A stretch of DNA of 64,000 nt. Source: Heliocidaris tuberculata (lineage: Eukaryota > Echinodermata > Echinoidea > Camarodonta > Echinometridae). Positions 1 to 13,100 of this stretch are shown one piece after another (the first letter of the stretch is position 1; each line of letters opens with the position of its first letter). Both the position numbers and the translations under genes were made by a program. The stretch is from assembly GCA_025618425.1 (NCBI GenBank), contig CM046847.1:14175468-14239467 (forward strand). Direction: 5' to 3'. The notes under the pieces are model-generated. The model was not told the origin of the DNA. It saw only the letters and a program-made list of their open reading frames with translations, and did no database searches.

Positions 1-106
1 GTTTGACTGACTTTACAGCATGGCAAAGAGTGAGTGAAACTTATTACTTTTCGGTGGTTTGTTAACTGACGTTAGACCCCTCCCGGGGGGGGGGGGGGTG
101 GCACTC

Positions 107-327
107 CAGTGGCGGATCCAGGGGGCCCGGGCCCCCTCCCCTGGGACCAAAAGGGGGCTGCAAAAATGCTGAGGACCTTTTTTTTTTTTTTTTTTGCTTG
201 TCAGAGATTTTTTGAGTTAAAAAGGGGCCCCAAAAATGCTGAGGAGCTTCTTTTTTTTTTTTTTTTTTGTCAAAATTTTTTGTGAATATTGAGCCCCCTC
301 CCTCAAGAAATCCTAGATCCGCCACTG
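107..327. mobile_element. hAT-type non-autonomous MITE
   Basis: The element begins CAGTGGCGGATCCAGG and ends CTAGATCCGCCACTG, which are inverted copies. It is flanked by an 8-bp duplication with one mismatch (tggcactc at 99-106, gggcactc at 328-335). CAGTGGCG-type ends with 8-bp target duplications are typical of hAT elements. The interior is only 221 bp in total, with two T-rich tracts and an internal near-duplication (two copies of AAAAATGCTGAGGA). It has no coding capacity. Confidence 0.8.
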
Positions 328-462
328 GGGCACTCAAATTCTTTTCAGACGGGGATGTGCGGCAGCTGCTCTCGAAACGGGTGTCTAAGAAACGGACGTA
401 TAGGGCCAAATACAGGGTCTTGGGAAATATGGAATTCACCAGCCGAGTGAAAAATAGGGTCT

Positions 463-1053
463 TGGGAACTGCATATCTAACAGCAGCAACAAGGTCTTGA
501 GAACTGCATATCTGACAGCAGCAACAAGGTCTTGGGAAATGAAAACCTTTGTTTTAGGTCCGTATTCATTTATTTCAAAGCACTCGGGATCCAGAGCAAG
601 CGACAGGAATGGTATGTGGTCAGAATCACACAGCGTGAAAATGGTTTGATGACCTTTAAATCATTTTGACTTTCAGTAGCTGAGCCTTTGCCCACTTCAA
701 AATCCATTTTGAAGATTTTAAAGTATTCTCTTTAAGTTCTTACCAGGTCTTTAAAATGTGAAGTTACATCCAAGACTTCACTTTTTGTATATTGTTTAAT
801 CAATACTCCTCAGCTATTTTTTTTTTTTTTTTGTATTCTTTTTATTCTCTAAGCTTTTAGACTTCCTAGTTCTTTTATTATCCTTCATTGTGATGATGCA
901 TTAGCTAATGTTTTTGTCTGTTCTTTTTATCTTGTACTAGTCTATATGAGACTTGCTAATGTTTATTGTCTGTTCTTTTTATCTTGTACTAGTCTATATG
1001 AGATTCGCTGCACATGTAGTTCTTTTATTATCCTTCATTGTCATGATGCATTT
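463..1053. repeat. Short tandem duplications upstream of the first visible MCMBP exon
   Basis: A 37-bp unit (containing GAACTGCATATCT and CAGCAGCAACAAGGTCTTG) is repeated at about 463-535. A unit of about 50 bp (TTTTTATCTTGTACTAGTC core) is duplicated at about 905-1005. This pair sits between two copies of a 36-bp segment (TTCTTTTATTATCCTTCATT core) at 868-903 and 1018-1053. The last copy supplies the pyrimidine-rich tract just before the splice acceptor at 1061. The rest of 1-1061 shows no coding exon. Confidence 0.6.
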
Positions 1054-1061
1054 GATTTCAG

Positions 1062-1202
1062 ATTCCCTCCTTGAACCACACCCCACTCCACACCCTCAAG
1101 CCGAATTCACTGGTCCGATTCCGATGTATGGTCCAGGACATGTTTGATCCAGAGTTCTACCTTGGTGTCTATGAAGTCCAGGATAAGTCCAATAATACAA
1201 AG
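1062..1202 (+). CDS. MCMBP: MCMBP exon (first visible)
   Basis: The acceptor is TTTGATTTCAG and the donor is AAAG/GTAAGTAG. The 47 codons, read in phase 0, include [20 protein letters not shown], the diagnostic N-terminal block of MCMBP. The start codon must lie in an exon upstream of the window, because this exon opens with a splice acceptor and no upstream in-frame start is visible. Confidence 0.93.
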
Positions 1203-4200
1203 GTAAGTAGGGTTCACATGAGTTAGAGTCAGACCAATATCCATTGCCTAGTCAAACTCCTTACACTTAGTACACAATTGCAGTTGGTAACAAAATTTTG
1301 TTTGTGTTTCAGGGAATGAATTTGGTACACCTGAAAAATACTCTGACAAACAAATTTTAAGTCAAGGCTAACCCTTCCAGCTGGCTAGTCATGAAAAAGT
1401 TTCAAATGCAAAGTTTGAGTTAGAGATTTTTGACTTGATACTTCTAATAAATGAGGAAGTAAATATTTGTATTTAGAGAAGATTTAGTTAACCATAATTG
1501 GTATGATGGTATTATTTGTATGTGAAATGAAGAAAAACATATTTAGAAATATCTCTATCAGGGATGTGTTTATTTTGATAAAAATGTATACACTGGGTGT
1601 CAATAGTATGTGCTCTCAATATATATATCTTATTAGATCTAAGCCATTTACATGGCTACACTTCTTAAATTTCTGATTGATTACATTTTTCAACAACTAA
1701 TCTTCCACCAGCAATATTTCATTAGTTGATGACTTAAGATTTGCAGGTGATGGTTTGTAAATTAGTGTAATGTAAACGGGGGATTCTTGCCAGAAAGCAG
1801 TCACCAGGTGGAATGTTCTAAGAATATGTGGATAGTTGTGTAAATATTGAAAAGTAATGATTTGTTTACTTATTAATTTTTTTTAATCTGAAGTTTTTGA
1901 AGACAGGGAAGTACCAGGATGTAGCAGAGTGCAGTTCAGACCAAGAGATTTTGGTGGAATCCAGGAGGAACATCACCTGGGATCGTCAGACACTCTACTG
2001 TGTCCCAATACCAGCTGAGAATGACTGGATCAAACAGATATCCTTTTTTCCCCCCATGTAGTGTGAATCCAAGTAACTGGCTCCAAGCTCTGTTGCAGGG
2101 GTCCACATTACCAGGTGCCCAAAACCGACCTCAAAAATTTTTAATTTTAACAAGAGGCTTGTACAATCAGGATCTCTTATGAGAGAAAAAAAAAATGTTA
2201 GTGTGGAGCCTTGCCTCTTGCTGGAATGAACTACGTAGGTCACCGTGCTTTAAATAAAAAGTTTCTACAAAAATAATTGCTTTGAATATTACTGATATGA
2301 ATATTTGAACAGCACAATACACTGGAGATAAAAAATCAGATTTGTACAGATACACAGCTCTTGATTAAAAAAAGTAGCAGTTTAAAGGGGCTTGTAGTCC
2401 ACACATATAGTGCAGTGTTTTGGTTTTTTTTTTTATACTTGTACTGTATAGATACGTACAAGTACTTTACTACGTTACAATGTCAATATGAAAGGGTAGA
2501 GATTTTAGGGGTGAAAAGTAAAAATAAGTTATGATATGATTCCTTAACTGGAGGTTTACGGCTATGAGGAGACCAGCCAACAGATGTCCGGCCCTCCACT
2601 TGACCCCAGCTCAAGTTCAACGTCCAGGGTCAAGCGAGCTCTCGACATCGATGAATCCTCCTCCTCGACCTCACAAGATTCCTCGGTTACCCCTCATCAA
2701 AATGGTGGTGTGGTTGCCATGGAGAATGATGAAGGGAATGAAGGAGATGCGGAAAAGAGGAGTAGGACAACAGATGGAGGTACAGAGAGAGCTGGAGGAG
2801 GAGGAGGAGCAGGGGGAGCCAATACCACCATAGATCTCAACTTCCCTATTCCAGGAGAGAAAGGAACTGCTTGTCTTGTCAAAGTAAGATTTTCCTTCTT
2901 TTTTTTCTTTTTTTGCCCAGATGATGAAAAAGCCAGTTCATGTAGCATCAAGGAACCTGTGCCTTGAACATAATTTTCAGGTTTTTCATCTTTTATTGGT
3001 AAAGTATTCACATTATTTTAGTAATTGTAGTACTTCTTCCAAACCAAAGTTGCTTCATTATGCTACATGGGGGTAACCTCGCTAATCATTAGGACCGCTA
3101 TTCATAAGGACACTTATTCATAAGGACTACTATCCATAACACGTGACTAAATGAATAGCGGTTATGTATGAATAGCAGTCCTTCTAAATAGCGAGCAAAC
3201 CATAGACAAATCACCTTGCTATTCATAAGGACCTCCATTCATAAGGACCACTATAACTATTCATAAGGACCGCTATTCATAACGCATGCTAAATGAATAG
3301 TGGTTTTCTTTGAATGGCGGTCCTTATGAATAGCGAGCGGACCTGGCTATATGTACATACATGTTGTGAATTCCAGTCTACAGTAGTAAAGGGAAATAGT
3401 CACAGTAACAGTATGTTCTGCAAATTAAAATGAATCTTTTTCTGTTTCTGTTTCTTGAACATTAACTCCACTTGTCCAGGTTTTTGGAACTGCAATTTCA
3501 CAAAATTTCACAAAATTTCACAATGTAACAAAATTTAAATGTAGATCTGTGGGTCTTGTGCATACAGACCACACCCCCCCCCCCCCCCCCCCCCCATTCT
3601 GCACCTAAATTTTACTCTTGACCCCCAGAATCAATTCAGAATGCAGTCCTGAATCTGTGCTATGGTTTGGTCATGTACAATTATTGTTGAGTACTTTTAA
3701 TTATCAGTTGCATCTGTGTTTTTCCTTCCTGTGTAGGTTTATGATCAAATGGATGTCTTTAAAGTTGCAGAAATGGTGGAGTTTGTTGGCGTCCTCTCAG
3801 TTGATCCTTCATTAGCTCATTTTGCTGAATCAGAACAAGAGTAAGTTTGTTTTTTTCCAGCAATACTTAGAAATACTCAGATGTGGAGAGCAATTTTGCT
3901 CTGTAAAGCTTTTAAAAAAAAGGGTTCTCAGACAATTTTAAAGTGCTTAAAAAAGGAAGAGAAATAATCTTGAAAATTGTCACTGATGAAAGTTAACAGT
4001 AAATAACTTTAAATACAAGTCTATTCACATTATAGTCAGGTTCACTATGTATTTTTGTTCAAAGTTTTTGGAGATTAGCAAAACTATACATTTTTGGAAT
4101 CGGTAGAACATGGGGAATCCGAAAATTGATGTTGGCATTTGCACAAAACCCTGACCGAGCAGCCATTTTGGATTTTCAAAATGGCCGCCATATGTAACTA

Positions 4201-7073
4201 GTATTGAACACTTTTGAAGATATTTTTGTAACAGAACCTCATTCTGTCATTTTTGTGGTAGCATATTAAAGGGCATTAAATTCTCTACAACATGACACCA
4301 CATTCGATGGGTTTCGTGATGATTTGTACAACAATTTGGGGCAGAAAATGTGATTTTTATCATTTTTTTTTCAAAAATATGAATTGCTTCAAAATACATA
4401 TTTCTCCATATTTCAAAAGTCCATTTCACTAATGACTTCCAACTTTACAGAAAATCAACCATATATAGGGTTAATATCATATAAAAATTACAAGTTCATT
4501 GCTTATCTAACAAAAAAGTTATAGTACTCTAAAGTTCACACTGATATTTTTTAAAACAGAGAAATAAAGTCTAGGGCCTGCCATCTAGTCAGGTTCACTA
4601 TATATTTTTGTGCAAAGTTTTTGGAGATTAGCAAAACTATACATTTTCGGAATCGTTAGAGCATGGATAAGCAAAATAATGATGTTGGCATTTGCACAAA
4701 CACCGGCTTGGTGGCCATTTTGGATTTTCAAAATGGCCACCGTAAAATACATAATTTGCCTTATCTCAGCTTCTTTTAAAGGTATAAACGTAATGAAATG
4801 AGCCAGTCCTACATCTAGACATCTTCTTCTACCTCTTCCTCGCATATGGAGGCCATTTTGAATTTTCAAAATGGCATACGTGTAATATATAAGTTGCCTC
4901 ATCTCTGCTTCTGGTCAACCTAGGAACTTAACAAAAATATTCTAATCCTTTTCTTGGTCGATAAAACAAATGGTGACATATTTAGTATTTAGACTTCTAA
5001 TCTTAATGCGTCATCGCACACGGCGGCCATTTTGTATTTTAAAAATGGCACACATATTTATGTATGTATATATAGATATATATATATATATATATTCAAG
5101 TCAACCAATAGCAACTTAACAGAATATGCTAGTACTTTATTTTCCTGGGTCAGGAAAACGATTAGTGACATAATTAAACTTCCAATCTCAACGCTTCACT
5201 GGACATGGTGGCCATTTTGAATTTTCAAAGTGGCCGCCACAAATACATTTCCCCCCTACGTCAGCTTCTTTTCAATGTAGAAACTGAATGAAATATGCTA
5301 ATCCTACGTTTCTTGGGTCGAGAAAAGAATCTGTGACATTACTAGACTTCTACTCCCAACGCTTCATCGCATATGGCGGCCATTTTGGATTTTCAAATTG
5401 GCCGCCATGAAATATTATATTGCCCTATCTCTGCTTTAAGGCAGCCTAGAAACATATTGGAATATTCTAATACTATGTTTCCGGGGTCAAGAAAAACATT
5501 GGTGGCGTCATTAGAGTTCCCATCTCAACGCTTCATGTGGCTTCCATCTTGGATTTTCAAAATGACCGACATAAATGCATATTTTGCCCTTTCTCTGTGG
5601 TCAACATAAAAACTACATGAAATATGATGCTTATGTTTCCTTGATAAGGGAAATATTTGGTGCTATCACAAACTTATAATCTTGATTCTTCCTTAACTTT
5701 AAGCATTTGGGGCGCTAGGAGCCCTCAGACAAATTTCATTGCGTCTCTAAACTGAAACTGTGCCACGTTCTGGCTTTTGTCCTTGAAGTCTTGCACATAT
5801 TTTGACACCAAGTTTAGAAATATTATACAGTCATGCTATATTTTGGTGTCTAATTTTCTTCTCTTCAGGCAAGAATTTATATTTTTGTACAATTTGAATG
5901 AAAAACAGCAATTTGATTTTATTTCTTCGTAGATCATTTGTAATTTCTTCTTTTATTATCCCTTTTCTATCTGAATATTGATTCAGAAAAAAGACCCTCT
6001 AATAACAGACCTATAAAGCAAGATATATGGTTGAAAAACAATTGAATGCAAATGAGTAAAGTCACTTTTAACGACTTTTGTTTTTCAGTCTACGAACTAT
6101 CCCATCGACTATCATCACTGGTCAGTCCCCCTCCTCCCCCTTGAATTAAATACCAAGTGCAGTTCTTTAGCTGTATTATTGTAACCTACTTTATACTCAA
6201 TTATACTGTATCAAACTAGAGACAGACTTCCTGTTCTAATATGTCGACCAGCATGTGCAAACTAAATAATTGTATTTTACAATACAACAAACATTTATTA
6301 CATACTTTACTTGGCCCAAAGACGTTTTAGGGCACTCCAGTTAGGCTAATCTATTACAATTGTATACATGTAGGATCACGCCATTACAGCACAGACAGCT
6401 CACAACCTTTAAAATGCTCATTTCCTACATGTCATATTGGGGTTTTTTTTAACTTTATTTACTTTCAGTTCTGCTTTTTAAGGTAAATAATAAAAGCTTA
6501 ATAACATAAATAAGGAGAAATAAAGGTATACAAATAGAATGTGAAATATTGCGTTTTAACCACTTTGTACAAAAACAGAGAAAAATTTCGAAAGGTCATA
6601 TTTTTTTTGCTTTCAGTTCTTCTATTTAAGGTAAATAGTAAAGCTTAAGTAAGACAATTTTTAAAAAATAAGATAAACAGTGGTAGCAAGAAATATTGTG
6701 TTAAATCACTTTTTACTCAAAACGTCACCTAGGTTTAGAAGGATCTTTCGTGGCAAAAGATTTTTGCAATGCTGAAATGAAGAAAGTCAAAATTTAGAGA
6801 GGCATGAAATGCGGTGATTGAGACCAACCGATGAACTTTATCTACAACTGAGCCATGGGGGGGGGGGGGGGGGGGGGGGGGCTGACGCCTCTTGCCCGAA
6901 TGTAAACTTTACTTTTAGCCCCTAGCCCCCACCCCTCCCCACCTCGTAAGACTATGCTCGTTTTAATATTGAAAGTGCTTGGAAATGTTACAGGGGACCC
7001 AATTTTGGGGGTCAACCAGACTTGGATTGATGGTAAAAACTGTTTGTTATCAATATGTCCTCCCTGTACAACT

Positions 7074-7104
<31 letters not shown>

Positions 7105-10100
7105 TGCGGGCGCAAGTTTTGAACCCCACCACCAAGTATCTACATGTTTTATACAGGTCCCATGTTATTTCACTGATGGCCTAAATTGCTTCCTTGTACC
7201 AATAATACTTGTAGGTATTGTTTTAAGTTAAATTTTAGAGGGAAAGGGGGGGGGGGGAGAAGGGTAAGGCATTGGCAGATATTTTTCCAGTAACCATGAG
7301 ATTTTAATGATTTGTCAAGGCTTGTTGATTTTTTTTTACCATTATCCAAAGTACTTTATGAATATTACTTTGTACCAATTTGTCTCGTTTGAAAAACAGA
7401 AAGGGGGAGGGGAAGGCATGGACATGTAGGGGTGCAAGTTCTGTACCCTATAATCTAGTATATACGTGTGTTGGAGTGTGAATCGTGATTATCACTTAAA
7501 ACCAAGTTTCCTCATATACATTATTGGACAGTTAGCCTTTTTATTTCTCAACACATATCATCGGTTATTAGGCACATTTGTATCATAGCAACGGTAACTA
7601 ATAAACAATTGTATATCACTAAAATATGATCGTACTGAATCATCTGACATCACACTTCCTATTAAAATATTCATCTGCATGACAATAGCATGTACTATCG
7701 AAATAATCCATTTCACGTCTCCCAATGTTACCATTGTCAGGGAGAAGGCAGCACTTAGTAACCACTTTTGTTATCGATTCTCTACTTTAGCTAATATCAA
7801 AGTGTCAACTTTAGAGCGCTATAACTGTTTTGTTTTATAAGCAATGGACTTGTAATTTTAAAATGATATTAACCGTACATATGGGCAGTTTTTTGAAAAG
7901 TTTGAACTAATTAGTGAAAATAACTTTTGAAATAATGAGAAATACGTATTTTGAAGAAATTCATATTTGTAAAAAATTATGTAAACAATCACATTCTTGG
8001 CCAAGAATCGTATCGCAAATCATCACCAAACCCATTAAATGTGGTATCATGTTGTAGAAAATTTAATGCCCTTTAATATGATGATACATACATGGTAAGA
8101 TGAGGCTCTGTTAAAAAAATATCTTCTAATTTGTTCAGTACGAGTTACACATAGCGGCCATTTGAAAATCCAAAATGGCCACTATGCCGGTGATTTGTGC
8201 AAATGCCAACATCAATTTTTGAATTTCCCATGTTCTAACGATTATAAAAATGTATAGTTTTGCTAATCTCCAAAAATTTTGAACGAAAGCCCATTTTCTT
8301 ACATAGTGAACCAGACTATTAACTCCATTTGTCAGAAAATTTGAAGTAGATGTACATCTTATGCTTGTCTGTTGGGAGACTAAAATACAGCGAAACCTGC
8401 TTTAGCAACAACCTGTATTAAAAGACCACTGTCTACTGAGACCACATTTTCTGTTTCCTTTGAATAGTGTTTCTCATTAAAATGTGTAATAAAGGAACAT
8501 TTGCATTAAGACCACCTGTCTATAAAGACCACTTTTCTTGCCTCCCTGATTCAGTCATTATATACAGGTTTAACCGTACTATTAATACTAATACGATCAG
8601 TGGCTGCAGATCAACCATTTTGCTCATTTCTGCATATATGTAGGTCAAGTCTAGGTGATGCAGTGGAATCGATGGAATGCATAGAGGAGCAGAACGCCCA
8701 TTCTCCACCTCCATCTCTGGTTCCTAGGTTACACGTGATCGCATCCCGGAAGCTCTCTCATATCAACCCACACATCCCGTCTGATATCAGCTCCATCATG
8801 GGAAAGTCACGTAGGTTTAACCCATCCAAGAAAATTCATGTCCCTAAGTGTTCTGCCCAATTAACACCTGTGTTCTGTATGCTATCGCAGCCAGGTGCAT
8901 CACTCTCTGTCTGTAGGGGCCTATTAATTACTGCTTACTGCGGCATGAATTCTGGGGCACTGAACAATGCAGGTGGCATTAAGATGTGAAAAAATGCCTA
9001 GTGTGCACCAGGCCTTGGGGCAAAATGTATCAGCAATCTTGACAAATTGTCAATACTGTAGTTATAATATTTCTTTCATTGTTACTTCATCAGTCCAGTT
9101 GTCCAAAGCTTTTCATTATCTGCATCTTCCTTGTAAATGTTGAATTCTTGTTGACTTGAAATAGCATCGGTGTAAAGTTTTTTCAACTTTTCATTTTAAT
9201 CTATGAACATACATGTACACACTTGTATCAGTATCATTTTGATCACTGATTATTTGACCTGAAGCAGTGCAGGATGACAGTCTTGTTAAGCCCTTGCAGT
9301 AGATCAAGTTACGAAGGAATTCAAATTTCATGCATACTTTAAACCAAATTTGCTATTAAAACTTGGCTGATACAGCAACAATCAATATATGCAAGATGAT
9401 TCTCATCACTTAAATAGTATTAGGTTTATTACAAGGGGTTCTGTGAAGAAACAGAGATTTTGAAAAGATTGATAAACTAGTCTACTACATGTCCATGATT
9501 AAGATTTTTTCTAATAGTTATGAGTGTATTTCGAATGTATTGAGATTAATATGAATTCTCTTTATTTCCTGCAGTGGTGGAGAACATTTTAAAGGAGGCA
9601 GGTATCATTCGAGACCAGCTGAGATGGCTTCTGAGTCAAGTCCTTCTATGTGATGCCCTCACAGCTGACTATCTCATCCTCCATCTTTTATCATCGGTGT
9701 AAGTCACTTGAAAATTCTCGAGACAGGACCTCCAAAATTTTAAAATGCCAAAAACAGTGTGCTATTGTTTTATCAGAAAGGATGATTACCAAGGAAGAAC
9801 AAACTTTATGTTATATACTGCTAGAAATGGAAAAGGAAAAAAGAACTAATTCTGTTTAAAGTGTTGTGTGATATACAGCCATGAGAGTCATTTCTTTGTA
9901 AAATAACCAATAATATTTAAGATTGTAACAAGATTTAAGATTGCACAAACATTTGTTTAAAATGAATATCATCGGATATGGATTTTCTTAAGTAGTGAAA
10001 AATCTACTCTCTGATTTCTTTGCCTCTCTCTTGCCCTACAGATATGCCCGAAGAGAGGTGTGTGCTCTGGGAAAGCTGAGTCTGAATCTAACTGGAGTAC

Positions 10101-13100
10101 CTCAAGACCCTGAGTTTGTCACAACCCTCTTCTCGTTGCTAGAACAATTGGTTTCAAAGGTGGGTCGAGGGTTGTACAACACGTTCTCCTGCAGCAATTT
10201 CCTACAATATTAAAGCAAATTCCTAATCTCATCTCTTGACCCAATGCTAACCCTGACCCTTACCATGATCCTAAACGTAACCTAACCTATAACCCAGTGG
10301 CAACCCTAACCCTAACCCTAATACCTTGGACAAAATAAAGCTGGAGTAATTGTTGACGGAACAAATGTTGGATAACCGAGTCTTGCCCATTAATATATGA
10401 ACCAGAAAGAATTTCTTTTATCTGCATTGTATGACTGGGGCAGAACAGCAACATTTATGTACTACTATCAGTCCTGGGCCCTCTTGCATAAAAAGTTATG
10501 ATTAAACGCAACTCAAAAAATCAAACGCAAGTCCCAAATACGCGATCCTGATTGGTTGAAAATCGAGTTGCGTTTAATTTTTTGATTTGCGTTTAATCGC
10601 AACTTTTTATGCAAGAGGGCCCAGGGGCCTGTGTAACATAAAGAGATGAATCAATCTTACGATTGATATCAATCGTAAGTCTATGGCAAACCATGTACTG
10701 AAGAGTTAAATTTGATTGTAAGATTGATTGTATCTCTTTATGTTACAGGGCCCAGATTATAATGCTAGGTTTTAAATATTTGCCAATAGACCTTGCAAGT
10801 AATGCTTAGTTATTTAATATGTCATAGGCCTATAAAATTTTATACCATTCCTGTAAGAGGATATTGGCTACATAAATTGAAGTTTTCTAGCATTATATAT
10901 GTTTTTAAAAATTAACAACCTGAAATTCTGAAGTTGCTTTACCCTTTTGAAACATTCATTGATCCTGGAAATTTAAAGGTTGTCTGACATTTGTATTTTT
11001 GTGTTACATTTTTCTTATTTTGATGAAATTAGTGTCTGTGATGTGACCTGATGCTAGATGTTGTCATGCTACATGTATGTAATAAATGAAATCTAACAAA
11101 ATGTTTTGTCTCTCAATTCTGTCACTTAGTCCCACCTATTACCTCTGACGTTAAGTAACATGAACAAGCTGAAATTGACACCCAAGAAAGACTACACAGC
11201 CAACAGGTTAAAAAGCGGCTTACTACAGCTCACAGAGCGGACACATCTTGTTTTAGATGAGACTGCTCTTCAGCCTGGCCAGCTGGATGCCAATGGTGAG
11301 TTTATGATCCCTAAGAATCGTGTAACAAATTTTCTGATCTTCCAAACAAATGCAAGTGCATGTAGATATATGTATAAGATTTACTAAGAATTGTTGAGAT
11401 GGAAAGTATGTAATTTATTTATTGAATTAAATTTATAGGGGTGAACTAACAAAATACCCTGTAATTTTGAAGGGTAATTAAACTGTTAACAGGGTAGTGC
11501 TAGGTCATCTTTTTGCAATATTCCTATTTTTCTACAATAAAAGAAATTGTAGATAATGATATCAAATTTTGCAATTTTGTTTATATGTTTTGTTTTGTTT
11601 TCCATTGTAATACAGACAATGAAAATAAGGCACGTTGAAACTTGTCTGTAGATTGCTTGAAACTTTCCATAAGTCTTTGTCTTTTCCCCAACATGCAAGA
11701 AAGATTTATGCAAAAGTTTAACACAGGAGAATATTTTTCATAATTTAGAATAGTTTTAATAATGTAGAATATAACTAATAGGTTTATAGTTCATTGAGAT
11801 TAATGTAAATAATTCACTATCAGTCACTTTGTGAATAAGTTGTAATTGTTTCTTATTGTATTTTTTCCTATTGTTATTTTCAGGTGTAATGAACTTGGCT
11901 GCCCTTGGTAATGTAATTTCATGGCAGAAGGTGGATTATGATTTCAACTATCACAAGACAGAGTTCCATACTAATATTGGGGTCCTGGTCCTATCTGATG
12001 CCAAGTCAATTCTACCAGTGAGTATATTTCAATGCTTTATGAATATTTTTGGAGAAGATATGAATATTGACTTACAAATCTTAGAAGTTCTTTAAGTAGA
12101 TCAGAAGTACCACAAGACAGAGTTTAATCCTAACATTTGTGTCCTGGATTTCAAGTTCAAAAGGTCAAAGATTACATGGTCATAAAAGTCTTAAAAAAAT
12201 AGATATAAATGTTGTGTTTCCTAATACATGCACTAATAACCAATCCCAATTTCGTTCTGTTCTTTCTTGTAGACTGACTGTAGGGTTCATCTGCAGCCCA
12301 AGCGAGACCAGGTCAACATGTCTGAGGTTCAGGCCTCTGTTCAGCAGGCCCTGAGATCTGGGACCATCAACCTGGATAAGATCAGGACCTTTCTAGAGGT
12401 CTTGCCTCTTTTAGAATATACCATGTCTGATGATGTACAGAAGGTATGTAATCTTGTATGCCTATTGTCTGCTTTCACTATTCAAGGCAGTTATGAAACC
12501 ACCACTTAAGAATCTTGTATTGCATAAGTTTACATTAATTTTTTCTTTTGTAGGATCAGTGAATATAACAAGAGGCATGGTACAGTGAAAACTTCTTTGT
12601 TGAACATCTGAATAGAAAGACCACCTTTGTACAGAGATATATTTGTTTTGAACAGTTTTTCCTCATTGAAATATGTACTAGAGGAACCTGTACATAAAGA
12701 CCACCTGCCTATGAATACCATGTTTATTATTTTCTTTGAACTATATTTACATACAGGTTTTCTTTGTGCTATATTGGCATCCCCTCTCCCACAGCCCCTC
12801 CCCCGTTATATTTAGTGATACTCCTCATATGTTTGATGTCCATAAAAATTTGATTCTAGAACAACATGCCCTTGGACCACCCCCACACCTTCAAATAACT
12901 AACTAATAACGCAATTATTCCTAAGTAGTCGTCAGAGGAGTAATTGTCTAATGGGGGAGTAGATGTACCGGGGGGGGGGGGGGGGGGGGGTGAATGTCCA
13001 GGGGGTAGTTGTCCTAGGGAGTAATTGTCCTACACTGTTAGAAAAATTCTCCTTAAAAATACAGAAAAGTGCCTGCAGCAGAGTCTCGAGAACTTCTGCA

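Noticed and set aside
2564..3011. Alternative frames overlapping the third MCMBP exon
   Set aside because: The frame continuing MCMBP ([11 protein letters not shown]) is the real one; the others are shadows of its GA-rich linker.
4159..5570. Regularly spaced identical units resembling a CRISPR array
   Set aside because: The units are palindromes within degenerate repeats of 140-190 bp in an animal intron. There are no spacers of uniform short length, no leader and no cas genes.
10223..10322. Telomere or chromosome end
   Set aside because: Only three perfect CCCTAA units, and MCMBP exons continue on both sides.
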